Below, piece after piece: positions 1 through 11,700 of a stretch of DNA of 64,000 bases. The first letter of the stretch is position 1; every line of letters begins with the position of its first letter. This stretch comes from Polytrichum commune (Eukaryota > Streptophyta > Polytrichopsida > Polytrichales > Polytrichaceae), in contig OX485804.1 in the NCBI GenBank assembly GCA_950295325.1, positions 18,786,001 to 18,850,000 of the forward strand. The letters run 5' to 3'. Position numbers and translations under genes: made by a program. The notes beneath the pieces were generated by a model. The model searched no databases. It saw only the letters and a program-made list of their open reading frames with translations, and was not told the DNA's origin.

Positions 1-839
1 AACCGACCAGTTACAGATGAACCAGTTGAGTTTGAGAAATAACCAGTTGAAGTTCGAAATTCAGGATAAGTATCATTTCAGAGGAATATATGGAATATAC
101 TTCAAATAATCAAAGGAAAACCGAAAGATCACAAGTAACCGCTCAGACTTGGAAAGAATAGAAATTTGCCCGATGATGCCCAAAAACCTCCCCAGACACT
201 GAATCGCGATTTTACTTTTCTTGCAGAAAATGAAAGACACTGTGTCCCCTCGGATTCTCCTCAAGAGCAAGACAAGATTTCGCTACTCCACGAATTTAAA
301 CTTTGCTCTGTTAGAAACGAGAGACTTTATGATTGCCAAGCCGTATTTAGAGGGAAATGAATTTCCTTAAAAAACAAGAAAACGGTAGAATCGTGAGGCT
401 CTGTCCTTTACTATGAAAGACTATAATTATAGTTGTCCACTTTGCTCATGCCAATCCATGGTTATTTACTATACCAAACCTTTCTTGGATTTTGTGCATC
501 TTCTTCTCAAATGCAGGTCAAGGATTTTGATATCACCCAAAAATTTTAGAATAAATAATCAAGAACTGCCGAAACAACTATAGTTAACTAGATTTCTTTC
601 AATGCATTTTAGGGAGCAATTATAGTTCTATATATACACACACATATACATATATAATTATAGTTAACATCCACATTAAATAAAGTGGACCAAAAATAAC
701 AAGAACAAGTAACGTTCAAGTGTGAACACAAAGTGGTTAGGAAATTTGCTCTTGAAACGAAGAAGTTGATGCATAGTCTCTGTCCTACAGACAGAGCCAA
801 TAAATGACATTGTCCTACTTTATCCTATAACTAAGTGAG
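1..839. other. AT-rich spacer, no gene recognised
   Basis: I see no gene here. The open frames are short and lack ATG context or splice structure. Between about 418 and 675 there is a loose cluster of TATAGTTAAC or ATTATAGTT words around a short TATA-rich stretch (about 630-660). They resemble the words repeated at 21.9-22.3 kb, so this may be a decayed copy of that element. Confidence 0.5.
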
Positions 840-1205
840 ACTCGGCTGTGCAACACATGTTTGTCAGCAATCTAATTTTCTTTTGTTTAGTATTAGGTTG
901 TGTGAGAGATTTTTGATGTCTTTTTGATGCATAGCTTTCGCCAAGCTTTTGACAGAGTCTTCTACTGATTCTTTGTATATGGCTCCTCCCACTCCCACAG
1001 TGATTGTTACATTGGGTTTATATCCCATCGTTTTTGTTCAAAGGCGTTTATTAGAGGGCCATCTATGGCTCTTTCAGGGCATCTATTATCGCAGTATGTG
1101 GAACTCTATGAACTGTGTGGTGTTTAGTGGGGATGGATTTATTGGCCTCTCCATATTGGTGGTTGACTTTGGGTTGGAGGAAGGATCAAATATGCATTGT
1201 TGGGA
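840..1205 (-). mobile_element. LINE 3'-end fragment (reverse transcriptase C-terminus region)
   Basis: The plus strand of this stretch aligns by eye, with similar spacing, to 51784-52150, where the minus strand encodes the C-terminal part of a LINE ORF2. Shared landmarks include the TTTTCTTTT.TTTAG start, ATGGCTCCTC.CACTCC and TATCG.GGCAGTATGT. The element therefore lies on the minus strand here. Only the last roughly 350 bases are recognisable, with no reverse transcriptase core, so it is a 5'-truncated dead copy. I saw no clean target-site duplication. It belongs to the same LINE family as 51610-52596 and 59955-60198. Confidence 0.65.
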
Positions 1206-3866
1206 TAGGTATCTCTCACATGTTTCATTGAACAGTTCGGTGTTCTTGTTGCACTTCAAAACTTTACTAGAAGCACAGAGAGCCTGTGCAAAACAAAGAT
1301 GAAATCAGAGATATGATTCTCACAAGAAGAGAATGTGACATGTGATGTACATTGACTTAGGGTTTGGCTCACTTTTCATTTTCATTGGGATGGTTACTGT
1401 GGTTGAGACCCTCTTCTGAGCCTGTTCATATAATCTAATACTCGCCAATAATATCTACTGCAGTTGCAAAGTCCAATTGACAACCCGGATGACACCAACC
1501 AGTGTGACTGCAATGGCACCCTGTTTAATTAGATGCGGCCATGAAAAGATTGCAAACACCTCGCGTTTTAAAGAGCCAGGATTCAGCTCGAGATCTGCCA
1601 ATCTTCATATCTGCAGTGGCCATCTGGATATCCTGTATTTTTTTCCTTCCAAGGTGGAAGCCAAAAGGGCCTTGAGCACTTGGAACCAGGCTGGACATGA
1701 GAACAGCATCTCAAGCAAGGAAACATCAACTGTACTCTAATACCATCTGCAGAGGGACTGGTTCTATGGTTGGTAATCTGTTGAATCTCTCATCTAAGGT
1801 TCTTGGGTTCAAATGAGGATGCTGTGCTTAGTCTTGGACGCACACTGGTGATGATAAGTGCACTCTAATGACTCACAGCCACTGCCGGCGGCCTGGTATT
1901 CTGTAGAATGATTTACACGAGCAAACAGTTCCCTGCACAGAAAGTATTCATTGAAGAGTTGCACAACTCTGCTGAATATGTCATTTAGTGCCAGAGCACA
2001 GCACCTACTGAAAGATACATAAACTTGGTCAATACAAGGTATTCGAAAGTTCAGAGGCCTGGGTGATGTCAATCAAGTTACAATCTAGTAATCAAAGGAT
2101 AGGATGCTGCTGTACAGACCAAACACATTCCTTTGTGAGCACAGGTACTATTTGTGCAGATATGACTTTAGAACTTCTGCAGAATAGACAAAAAGGCTCT
2201 CATTCTTCTATCCTACTACATTTCCCCTTCAAAATTGTCCAGCATACCTGCTTAGAGTCGACGTCATGGGCTTCATGCTTTGATCAAAGATGAAGGAGGT
2301 CCCATTATCCAACCACCGTTCATAGTGCAGCAGAACACAAACAAGTTACACATTCAGGAACTATCAACATCTATCTGAATCTCTGGATCCAAGTTTGAAT
2401 GTCCACTCTTGCCTGATCATCAGGTTCAGAAGTAAAAAACGGGCGCGAGGAACCACACAAGATCTTAACCCAGATCTGAAGGGGTAGACAACCACAAAGT
2501 ATTAACAGCACGTAGTTGATATACAAATACAAGCAAAACCACATGTTCAGGTGTGAATGATAACGGCACTTTGTGAACACACAAACTAAGATCAACATGT
2601 AATCTGCCTGGTACAGAAATACAGATATACATTCAGACAGTGGTGTCTTCTGTCCTAGTATCATTGCACCATTCCAAACTAAAAGAGAAGACTTGTCTGA
2701 CAAATTTCAGTTCAATCAACATTTGTTAATGAACAGAATATCCTCCTTTCCCAGCAGCAAATGAATGGATCACTGAACCTGTTTGAGAATGTATCTTAAC
2801 AAGTTCCAGCACATATGATGCCAGCAGATCTGGGAAATTGTCAGTCACCATTACCACACCTCCAAGGTAGACCACCTTGGTTGCCTGCATCCAAGGTAGC
2901 ATAATTTCAAGGTAACAAAGACATCATTGTCTACTCTTGTGCTTCTCTCAGATACTCCAAACAAACTCATACGAGATTTTCCACCTTCTGCTCCACAAAT
3001 TTCTCCCGACTGAACAAATCTCCACTCACTCTAAACATTTTGCCAAGACTCTAAAACTGTTAACCTGTTCGTAAATACTACTTTCCAACCACAACAATGA
3101 ACCATCACATAATCTGTATAACCTCACAACCAATCAGCAGCACATCAGACAACCCAAATAGAGCAACAGCGACAGGTAATATTAAACAGCACATTCTATA
3201 ACCAATCAATTGGGGGACATCGTCAAACAGGGGTAATAGGAAATGACTTTCATTACCCAACTTTCATTCACATCATCTGCTTGCCAGAATATGTAATTTC
3301 CCTTAATGACTGCCAAAATACAGCTTAGCCATCAACTTCCATACAGACTATTTCAGTCATTCTGCATTTCTATACACAATTCATTGTAGTGCCATGGAGA
3401 ACACCTTCCACAAAATTCACATTCCATGCAGACAATCCATTTCACTCAAAAAATAATCCCAGCCCTGAGGTTGTGGATGGAACAAAGTGGGTTTGTACCA
3501 TATGTTGTCTGTGCAGACAATGCTGAAGAAATGTACAGGAATGACTCCGAGCTGCTATACCAACCCCTGCCGTCACAAACAGACTCTGGTTCTATTTCTT
3601 CCTGACCGGAAAGTGGCTGTGGCCACAAATGAGACCCTACAACTACACAAACATCAGACCTCGGAATCTCTGAGACTTCTGTCCATTCCGGTTCTCTCTG
3701 TTCCTCTACAAGCTTGTAAAATATATGAAGATTGTAAACTGACCTCTACCAAATCTCCAAATATTACCAGTGCCAAAACGTTGAATGCATAGTACAAGGC
3801 TCAAATAATTCAATGTCCAGTCTATACCTGGAGATTTCACAAAGAACCACCAAGTTCTCCCACATT
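1206..3866. other. Gene-poor flank downstream of the DUF1639 gene
   Basis: I recognise no coding exon here. Part of it next to 3866 must be the 3' UTR of the DUF1639 gene. At 1757-1835 there is a weak tRNA-like stretch (TGGTTGGTAATCTG followed about 40 bases later by GGGTTCAAAT, a poor B box), which could be a decayed SINE head. The base composition is less AT-rich than the 12-16 kb spacer, but I see no splice-flanked open frame. Confidence 0.4.
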
Positions 3867-5323
3867 CTATTCAGAGTCGCTATCTGCACTACCCATTGCC
3901 TTCAGCCCCCTTGGTTTCTGCACAGGAACAAGCAACTTATTAACCCTAGCTCATCACCTCCATGCTACTCTCACCAACATACTCCACTTGCCTTCCACCT
4001 CAAACAGAACATCAAACAGCAAATTGTCGCGTCCAACTCGGCGTCGACTTACCTTCTTCGTCGATTTCTTCTCTCTCACTTCATATCTTTCCCTTGAGAG
4101 GTCGCATAGCCATGACCCGGGACTTATGAACTGCAATCACAGACGAGGTTCACACCAACGTTCAGACCACATGAGTCCATTTAAACCTCTCACACTTTTT
4201 GCTCAACCACATCTGCAAATATTTCCACGCCACATATCACACCGTTCTTCCACTTACATGAAGGACCCTCTCCACATTCTTTATCCTCTTCTTCGGCCGT
4301 ATCGGCAACTTCACGCCCTTGATCGCCAGAAAATCGTCCTCCTTTTCCTTGCGAGATAACGATAGTACAAACTTTGGCCACTGAAATAGTTCCATGTCTA
4401 CTTTTCCTAGCAAGGCTGCTCTTTCTTGGTACACGTTCTCTTCGGTGCGCGCACTGGCCGCCGTAGGTGTCCCTGGTGTGTTGCTGGGGCTCGCGGAGGC
4501 CTTGTCAGGGTTCACGGGAGGCGCCTGCGACTGCACGTCTGCTTTGCGAGCGGTGTTCGCCTCGCTCTCCAGACCGTTGCTTGCGTAATTGTTCAGGTTG
4601 CGGGCTGCTCCTGCCGTTGTGGCCGTGGCTCGAGTCCCCTCGGCATCCCTGCCGATCCAATATTGCATCTCAGTTACATCTTCAGTTGTAACTGAGACCT
4701 TCGCAACTGCCCACTCAAACTTGACCTAAGCCTGGACACGAACACCCAAGGACCAAGGACGTGCTTCCAACAACATGGATTCAAAACGATCCTCTCACCT
4801 TCTGTTGTCCGCAGCCGCAAATTTGGCTGGAGAGTGTGGTGCGACCGCCGGGCCTTTACTCCGAGAACCGGGCGCCGCTGACGACTTCTCTGCCTTCGGG
4901 ACTCGTCTGTCCGCTCTCGAGATGCCCTTCTTGTCTTCGGAAGCCTCCTCCGCGACAGCTTTGGCGTCTATTTTGTTGTTGAATCGCAAACGCTTCTTCT
5001 GGCCCCATTGCAGGAGATCCACTCCGTCTGACGCGGGTCGCTTCTGTCCCTCCCCCGCGGTGGCTTCTTCTTCCTTCACGCCAATTTGGCTACTCTCTGT
5101 CACTTTGTGACCATAATCGTCTGGCTCCTTTCCGTTATTTTGCGAGGAGCTCGCTATCTTCAGCCTATTTCCTGGCATCTTGACTAACACTCTTCTATCC
5201 TCTGGCTTATGGCTATCGCCAGGACGTTTCCCATTTCCAAACGTCTCCTCCCTTCGACCATTTTTCACCAAGGCCTTCTTCGGAACAGCAACAGGCGCAA
5301 GTTCGGGGGTGGGAGCCTGCTGT
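3867..5323 (-). CDS. DUF1639 family protein (5' end not located)
   Basis: This is a plant-specific DUF1639 protein of unknown biochemical role. The exons I read are 5323-4799, about 4648-4258, 4130-4053 and 3917-3867. The conserved core runs across the last three exons: FQWPKFVLSLSRKEKEDDF, LPIRPKKRIKNVERVLH, then (after a GTAAGT donor at 4257) PGSWLCDLSRERYEVREKK, and (after a GTAAGT donor at 4052) the tail KPRGLKAMGSADSDSE before TAG. That order and the short acidic C-terminus are the family signature. The large upstream exon carries LLQWGQKKRLRF, a family N-terminal motif, in a charged, low-complexity context that suggests a nuclear protein. The junction joining 4799 to the middle exon is uncertain: the good donor at 4799/4798 is phase 2 and fits an acceptor before 4648, while a reading frame also runs back to 4725. 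The exon at 5323 starts after CTCTACAG, so the start codon must lie further upstream unless the ATG at 5178 is used. Confidence 0.85.
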
Positions 5324-6670
5324 CTGTAGAGTGAAAGAAAACCTCATCAGCATACAACACGCGCACCACTGACGTCATCGACAACTTACAAAAACCTTCA
5401 CGCCCACGACCTATCGTGCGGGATGCCTCTTCTGCTAATCACTTCTCCATTCCACATGCATATTTTTCTATGCGCATGTAACCGTGGAAGACAGAAATTC
5501 TAGGTTTCCAAACAGCGGGAAAGCTGTGTGCTGTGGCGATGCGCACGTACACAGCCAGCGTTTTCAAACCCCACGCACAGGACCCCGGCGCGATCTTCAA
5601 TTCCAACTCAACTCTTAAGCGTACGCGCACTTTTACAAGATTCTCGGTAGCGCACGGAGGCACTCAACGTTCTAGCCCTCGAACGGCGGCTTACTCGTCT
5701 TTTGGATGCTAAAACAGTTCTACAAGACCGCTATCGTATCGACATTTCCTATGACATTTCGCAAACATCGTCTCCAGGACTTCGATCCTCACTAACCAGG
5801 CCTTTGCGAGAACAAAGGTTCGGCGGACGGACGGACTTCTGAGATGTAACAGTTCCTACCCCATCCCCGTAGTTTCAGTCCGGCGCTCTGCAGGTTGCTA
5901 AATTTTCAGAGTTTAAACCTGCTCCAAAATGAGGTGCATCGGACGAAGCGCTCGTCAATCTTATCCTCATCCATGGAATACTTGCTGCAACTCAGAAGGT
6001 CCCCGTTCCGTTACAAATTCCTAACCTTCCTGAACAGGCCCCTCGCTCTAAAAGGCTTCAGCGGGTGAAAAACCTGCGAGCAGGGGACACACAATGGTGC
6101 GGCAAACGCAAAACTCCAACCGATTCGACTACAACACTTTCTTCCATGGCACCAGGAGCCTCCACCCGATTCCAGACCTCAACGGCAAAATATAGAACCG
6201 ACACACATTCTCATAGTGCGCGTGCAGACCTCATTGCGAGCGGCCAACTCTACCACGACCTCCAGCCCTCGATCATGCGCAAAAACAGCTGCTCCACAGC
6301 CGGCATCTAAATATTAAAACACCAACCTGCAAACGAATCGCACCACATGACGTGAGTATCAATCTTTGCGCACCAATTTCCTCCCCTCCACCAACCAAAA
6401 GAAACACGCACGCCCCTTCGCACTGCCACAAAAACTACCTCTCTCTCAATTCCCACAGCGATTCCTCGTTGACGGAGTCCCCAACCGAACGCCAACCCCG
6501 CCCCCGTCTACAACGCTAATCAAACACACAATCCCCGGAAGAAAAAAAAACTCACCACTCAACCAGACGCCAAAGCGACACGCGCGGAAGTTACATTCGC
6601 CTGCCAACCATGCCTGCGAGCGCACTCGCACCGCATTGCATGCGAAGGAGGACAATCGCAGTGCTGCTGC
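5324..6670 (-). promoter_or_regulatory. GC-rich 5' flank and probable first exon or promoter of the DUF1639 gene
   Basis: This stretch is clearly richer in G+C than the neighbouring spacers and sits directly 5' of the DUF1639 exon that begins with an acceptor. A first exon with the ATG and the transcription start should lie here. One minus-strand frame at 5663-5439 is open for 74 codons, but it starts at GTG and resembles nothing I know. A donor-like GTAAGT near 5385 does not keep the frame. I therefore call it flank and promoter without placing exons. Confidence 0.45.
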
Positions 6671-7510
6671 TGCTCTCCTGTTCGGCGTCGGCTATTCCTG
6701 CAGAAGCGAAAACTGAAGCAGAGTGCATACTGAAAGGTTGGGGACGGACGGGCGACGGAAAGGGAAGGGAAGCGAAGGGGACGGGTGCAGCTGCCCCTTC
6801 TGCAAGTGCCCACCCCGGCATAGGCAGGCAGGCTCTGGAGATTGGGGTCCCAAGACCCAGGTCCCCACTCCCCACGTCACGTGGCTGAGCCCACCATGTA
6901 TTTGGCCACCTGGGTGAGTTGCAATGGATTTCATTCAAACATTTGGTGCTTTCGTCATATTCAACCTCTAAGGTAAGACATATCCACAATCAAATCCTAT
7001 GCATATTCTTTCATCATATTCAACCTCCAAGGTAAGACATATCCATCATCAATTCATATGCATCACTGTCATACATATGAAGCATCCAAGTACATAACTA
7101 CAAGAACATAATGTTTGTGTTCTATTTGTAAATCGCCATTTGTATGGTAAGTTTGGTTCTTTCATCATGTTCAACCTTTAAGGTAGACACACCCAAAATG
7201 AATCCTACATATGTATCATTTGTCACTCATTTTTTGTCTTGAAGTGCATGTTTTATGGTGTATACTCTTTATGTATTTGGTATTGGTTATTCTTGCAAAA
7301 TGGGAACTAAAGCAAAAAGTGCATAGTGAAAGGTGTGGGGACAAATAATTTGTAAGTGGTCAACCCGGGATAGGCTCTAGGGATTGAGGATGCAGAGTCA
7401 CATGGGTGATCCAATCCATTGCCCACTTGTGCGCATGTTGCAATGGATCATTCCAACACTTGACATAGCCTCTTTATCATAGTCAACCTCAAAGGTAGGC
7501 ATATTCAAAC
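6671..7510. repeat. Diverged direct duplication, unit about 600 bp apart
   Basis: Two segments share a series of words in the same order: about 6690-6990 and about 7285-7510. Examples are GGCTATTCCTGCAGAAGC against GGTTATTCTTGCAAAATG, the AAAGGT.GGGGAC block, GGCATAGGCAGGCAGGCTCT against GGGATAGGCTCTAGGGATTG, TTGCAATGGAT.TCATTC, and TCATATTCAACCTC.AAGGTA. The last word recurs at about 6956, 7014, 7164 and 7477, so a smaller unit was amplified too. The left copy is much richer in G+C than the right copy, which has drifted towards AT. I see no ends typical of a transposon. Confidence 0.6.
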
Positions 7511-8750
7511 CAACAATCCCTAACGGAGTGCAATGGCCACAATAAGATATAGGCTAATCCAATGTCCGGGGAGATTTTTGGTCATAATCGGTAAAAGAAA
7601 TTATATATGCACATCAAGATTTTAATTTATATTTGAAATGACCTCCCTATGTATATTTTGTACGCTAAGCCTTGAATAATACATTTTTTACATTCACACT
7701 AGAGTGCACCCATTTGCATGTTGCATATGGAACCTAGTATCTCTTAAGTTGATGTTTGGATTTCATCACATGTGGTTTGAAACCACACAACCTAGTTGTA
7801 TTATTGAGGACATTGGTGAAATTGTGTTCAATGGAAATATCAAGTTCATTTCAACATATGGAAGTTCATCGATTTCATACAAAGTTGTGCACTACATAGT
7901 TGACAAGGGCCACTAAGAGTGTGAGCTATTTACAATACAATTGGTATCAAATACCAATCACATATCATATGCTAATAAGAGCAAGCATGTTACTATATAT
8001 TGTCAATGTCTTCTAGGTGAATGAAGAACATTAGAAACATAACATAACATAACATAACACAAGTGTGACATTATTGTCCAAGACAATTCACATGTTTTAT
8101 GCAAGTTGTGTCAATAGTTGCATCCCTAAAAAGCTATGTGATTGATGTGACATATGTGAAGCAATATGGTATTAGGATGGACTTCCATACATTGGCCATT
8201 CCAGCAAAGGAAGACAACTTCACATACCTCAATGAAGGTTTGGACAAGAAACTCAAAATCTTATTAGTTGAGCACTTCCATGTCATGTAATGGATTTACA
8301 TATGAGGGAGCATATTAGCTTCATTGTCAAACAAAAATTGAATGAGGTCTTCGTCATGTTTATCCATTCTTAATGTTGTATTAGTGGATTCGTAGAATAT
8401 TTAGTGGACTTATTGTGTATTTGTTGAACATTTATCTAACATTGAATGTTTTAATGTTTGAATATTCAAAGAAATGGAAATAAGTCCTTACACTAAGAGG
8501 ATATGAATAATAATACAAGAACATAAAGAGTATTAGTGTGCAACGTGATAATCTTGAACCCATGCCGACATGTGTATGTTTGGAATAGAGAGGCAATCAA
8601 TCGGCCCTCCTCAAACTTCAACTTCTCCTTATGATTGTGTTGACAAATAATTCTTGCTCTCCAAATAGAATCAAGCACTTTCTAATGGGAATCGAAGATG
8701 GATGTTTAGTCATTTACGATAAAGCATGTAATTAGTGGGAATGAAAAGGT
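7511..8750. other. AT-rich spacer
   Basis: I recognise no gene or element. A short (AACAT)n run sits at about 8036-8058. The open frames at 7704 and 8099 show no domain and no intron structure. Confidence 0.5.
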
Positions 8751-9078
8751 AATGTGGATGAAAATCCACGTGGACCACACTACCCAAATTACACATTCAA
8801 TGTAAGAAGTTACTTAAACGAAGTCACTAAAGCTCCCAAAAGTGGACCCTGCTGTGTGAACTTATCTTACATCCGAGGTGCCAAAACCAAGTTGGGCCCT
8901 CGACTGGGACCTGAGGCGACCGGCGAGGAGCTCGTCAGAAGCAACTGGGGATGGCGGAAGGGGCCGGCTAAGTGGAGGCGAGGGTTTGAGTTGTTCCGCA
9001 TAGGCAATCGTAGAGAGGCGAAGCGAGTCATGATTAAGCTTGAGCATATGATGTTTTGTGGCGGAGGGAGAAGAGAGG

Positions 9079-9109
<31 letters not shown>

Positions 9110-11700
9110 AAGAGCATTGGGATGAAGAAATAGGGTCCGGAAACTTGGGATTTAGGGTTCCCACTTCCAGTGATGAGAAATTCATTTAAAGTTGAAGGTT
9201 GGCGGTGAATGTAAGTACGTAGGCCTGTATATTTCTGTTTTGATTTTTGGTTCCATCACTCTCAAATTATAAGCTATTCGTTGTTGTTGAAATCTGCCAG
9301 GCTATTGGGGTATGGTTGCGTTAGTATTAGGTAGGTGCGGAGATGGGGCAGAGTCGCTAGGGTTTGAAAAGTGTCCTGAGCCATAGTTGACTGACGAATA
9401 CAACCGTTCTATTCTTAGAAGTTAAGTCATAGCTAGAAGTTCCTCCCTCCTGCATGGATGACTTAAGTTATTTGTTTGACGACGTACGCGAAGTTGCACC
9501 CATGCCCTGCTTGTGCTGGAAATTGATGGCCCAGCGAAAGTAGAGGGTGATCGTTAATGTCGCAAGTGTATTAAGAGATGCATAATTTGACTGAACTAAC
9601 TGCGTAGGCCACCTGCACAATCCGATTGCAAAGGGACGAGCTTCCCGTCGGCACGGGAGACGAGGATGCTCCTTGTTTTGATCGCGTCACGGCGTGCTTG
9701 ATTAATCTATTACATTCTACCTCAGTGTGCTCAAAAGGAGGACTTATGTTACGTTAATCCCTCAAGAGTTTCGGAGGCCAGATATAGGCCACCCCTGTTT
9801 GACCAATTGCGGGACCAGTAAGCTTTAGTCATGGTTGATGTTGTAAATCATAGAACCCCTTCCCACTGAGTCGCATACATTGCATGCAGTGCTTATCTTG
9901 GCAATGCCTTTCTAGGTTGCCATCGACGTTTTCACATGCTTCCGATAAGTTTGGAGTAGTTTGTGAAAGATGATGTAAACATCCAAACATATGTTCCTCT
10001 CGCAAGATTAGTTGATTATGTTAACCATGATGTCGTTTACATCATTATCTTGCGGAACACTCCAAAGCATTTACGAATTCGGTCTCCGGCATTCAAGATA
10101 TCAAAGGTTAGGAAAAGTGGTAGTTGCACTATATTAGTGTCGTCGATTGAGAATCTTTTTCCTGGGTTATGCATATTCCTTAAACCCGCTAGAAGGATAG
10201 GGTATTTCAATATACATCTGTGAACAGGCTGCCGGTCACTGTGTCGAGTGGATGTGAGGCTTTTGGGCACTGTGACACAAAGGCTTTCGAGATTGTTCTG
10301 CGCATGGACGGACGGTGTCGTTCTTCGTAATTTGCAACGCGTTGATCACCTGCCACCTCATAAGGTAATGTTTTATCTATTAGCATATACGGTTACTTGT
10401 TTGCTACTCGTTGATATAATTATTCTGAAGATGCTTTATCAGCATCCGGGTAGAAGCAAAGAAGATTCGAGAAGATCACTAAATTGCCAGTCCAGGTATT
10501 CTCTTCCCGTTTCTTTCTTCCCGATTTGGCTTCACACGTCATATTCCCCACTGTATTGAACCTGCAGGATTGTCGTTCTGTAGGTCTGTGAGATTCCCCT
10601 CCCTCTTTCGTACCACCGAGTGAGGGGTTTTGGGAGCACCTAACCCCAGTGGGCATGTTGCATGGTTACAACGGAATGGACCTTCTCAAATACTTCAGTT
10701 TCTCAAGATTTGTCAATTAATGCTTGATCAAGTCCTGCTTTACGTACTGGCCGTTGGCATTGAAACATTAAGATTTTGAAATGATAGGAAGCTTGAGTGT
10801 GTCATTCTCCTGTTCTAGGTGTACTCTTACACAAGAAATGAGGGACCCTTACTGCATAGTAATTGCGAATCTTGTGGCAGTTGGGACGTTGTTTCTGTCT
10901 ACCACATTTTTTATGCAACTTCTAGGGCATACTAACCTCTCATTCAACTAAGTATTGATTTGTTTTGATTTACGATTTTGTATTACAAAAGTTTGGAGTT
11001 GATCTTCAGAATTTTGCTCAGCATGTTCTTCACTCATGTAAGTGTGCAGTCTGGCATATTGTTGACTCGGTAATTATGACATTTGAAAGCACCATGGAAT
11101 ACGAAACCAAGGGGCAGGTATGTCCATGCCGGGAATCATAATTTTGGGAGAGCTTGTAAGTAGGTGCGCAGCACCTCCAATCTTAACTCGTTAATGTTAT
11201 GTTGAGGTTAAAGAATAGATAGGGAAACTTACCATTTCAACAAATAGAAACTTCAGGGGAAGGCCTGGTTTTCGGAGTTGTGCACAGGATCCTAAAGCAA
11301 TTAAACAATTAGCACATGCACGGGTCTGAAGCGTATTTGTTGCTTGTTTCTGGCTTGTGATCATTCTGCCTGCGAATATCAGTCCAGGCAGTGATTGTGG
11401 AAAGAGCTGGAGGAGGACAACCTTTGACATGTATGGATCAAATATACAGGGTAAGAAATAACTTAAGCCAAGGAAGTTAAAGGTGTGACACGAGGGCCAG
11501 TTTATATTTTCTTGGCCCACTCGTATGTATTGCACCAGTCAGTGGGGTCTGAGGTTATCTGTGGGCCTATTGTAGGCACTTCCAACTCCACGTACAATTA
11601 AATTAAAGGCTCTTGGAATGCCTCGGGACTTATGATTGTCATCTGGTTAGCAACTGCGAATCATGCAGATTGCCATTCCAAATATCAGTAATGGAGTTGA
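8751..11700. other. Balanced-composition stretch, possible unrecognised transcript
   Basis: From about 8860 to 11600 the composition is close to that of the flanks of the real genes rather than of the AT-rich spacers. It holds a GA microsatellite (about 9080-9112), a TTTAGGGTT word at 9150 and scattered donor-like sites, for example CATAAG|GTAATG at about 10362. No open frame here shows a domain I know; the longest ATG frame (8757-9125) ends in the GA repeat. It may be a noncoding transcript, a decayed gene or a gene whose exons are too short for me to assemble. Confidence 0.35.

Noticed and set aside
1757-1835. Second tRNA-like gene or SINE
   Set aside because: The A and B boxes are both poor, and no tail or duplication is visible.
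9963-10223. 86-codon plus-strand frame as a gene
   Set aside because: It starts at TTG, has no recognisable motif and no supporting splice sites.
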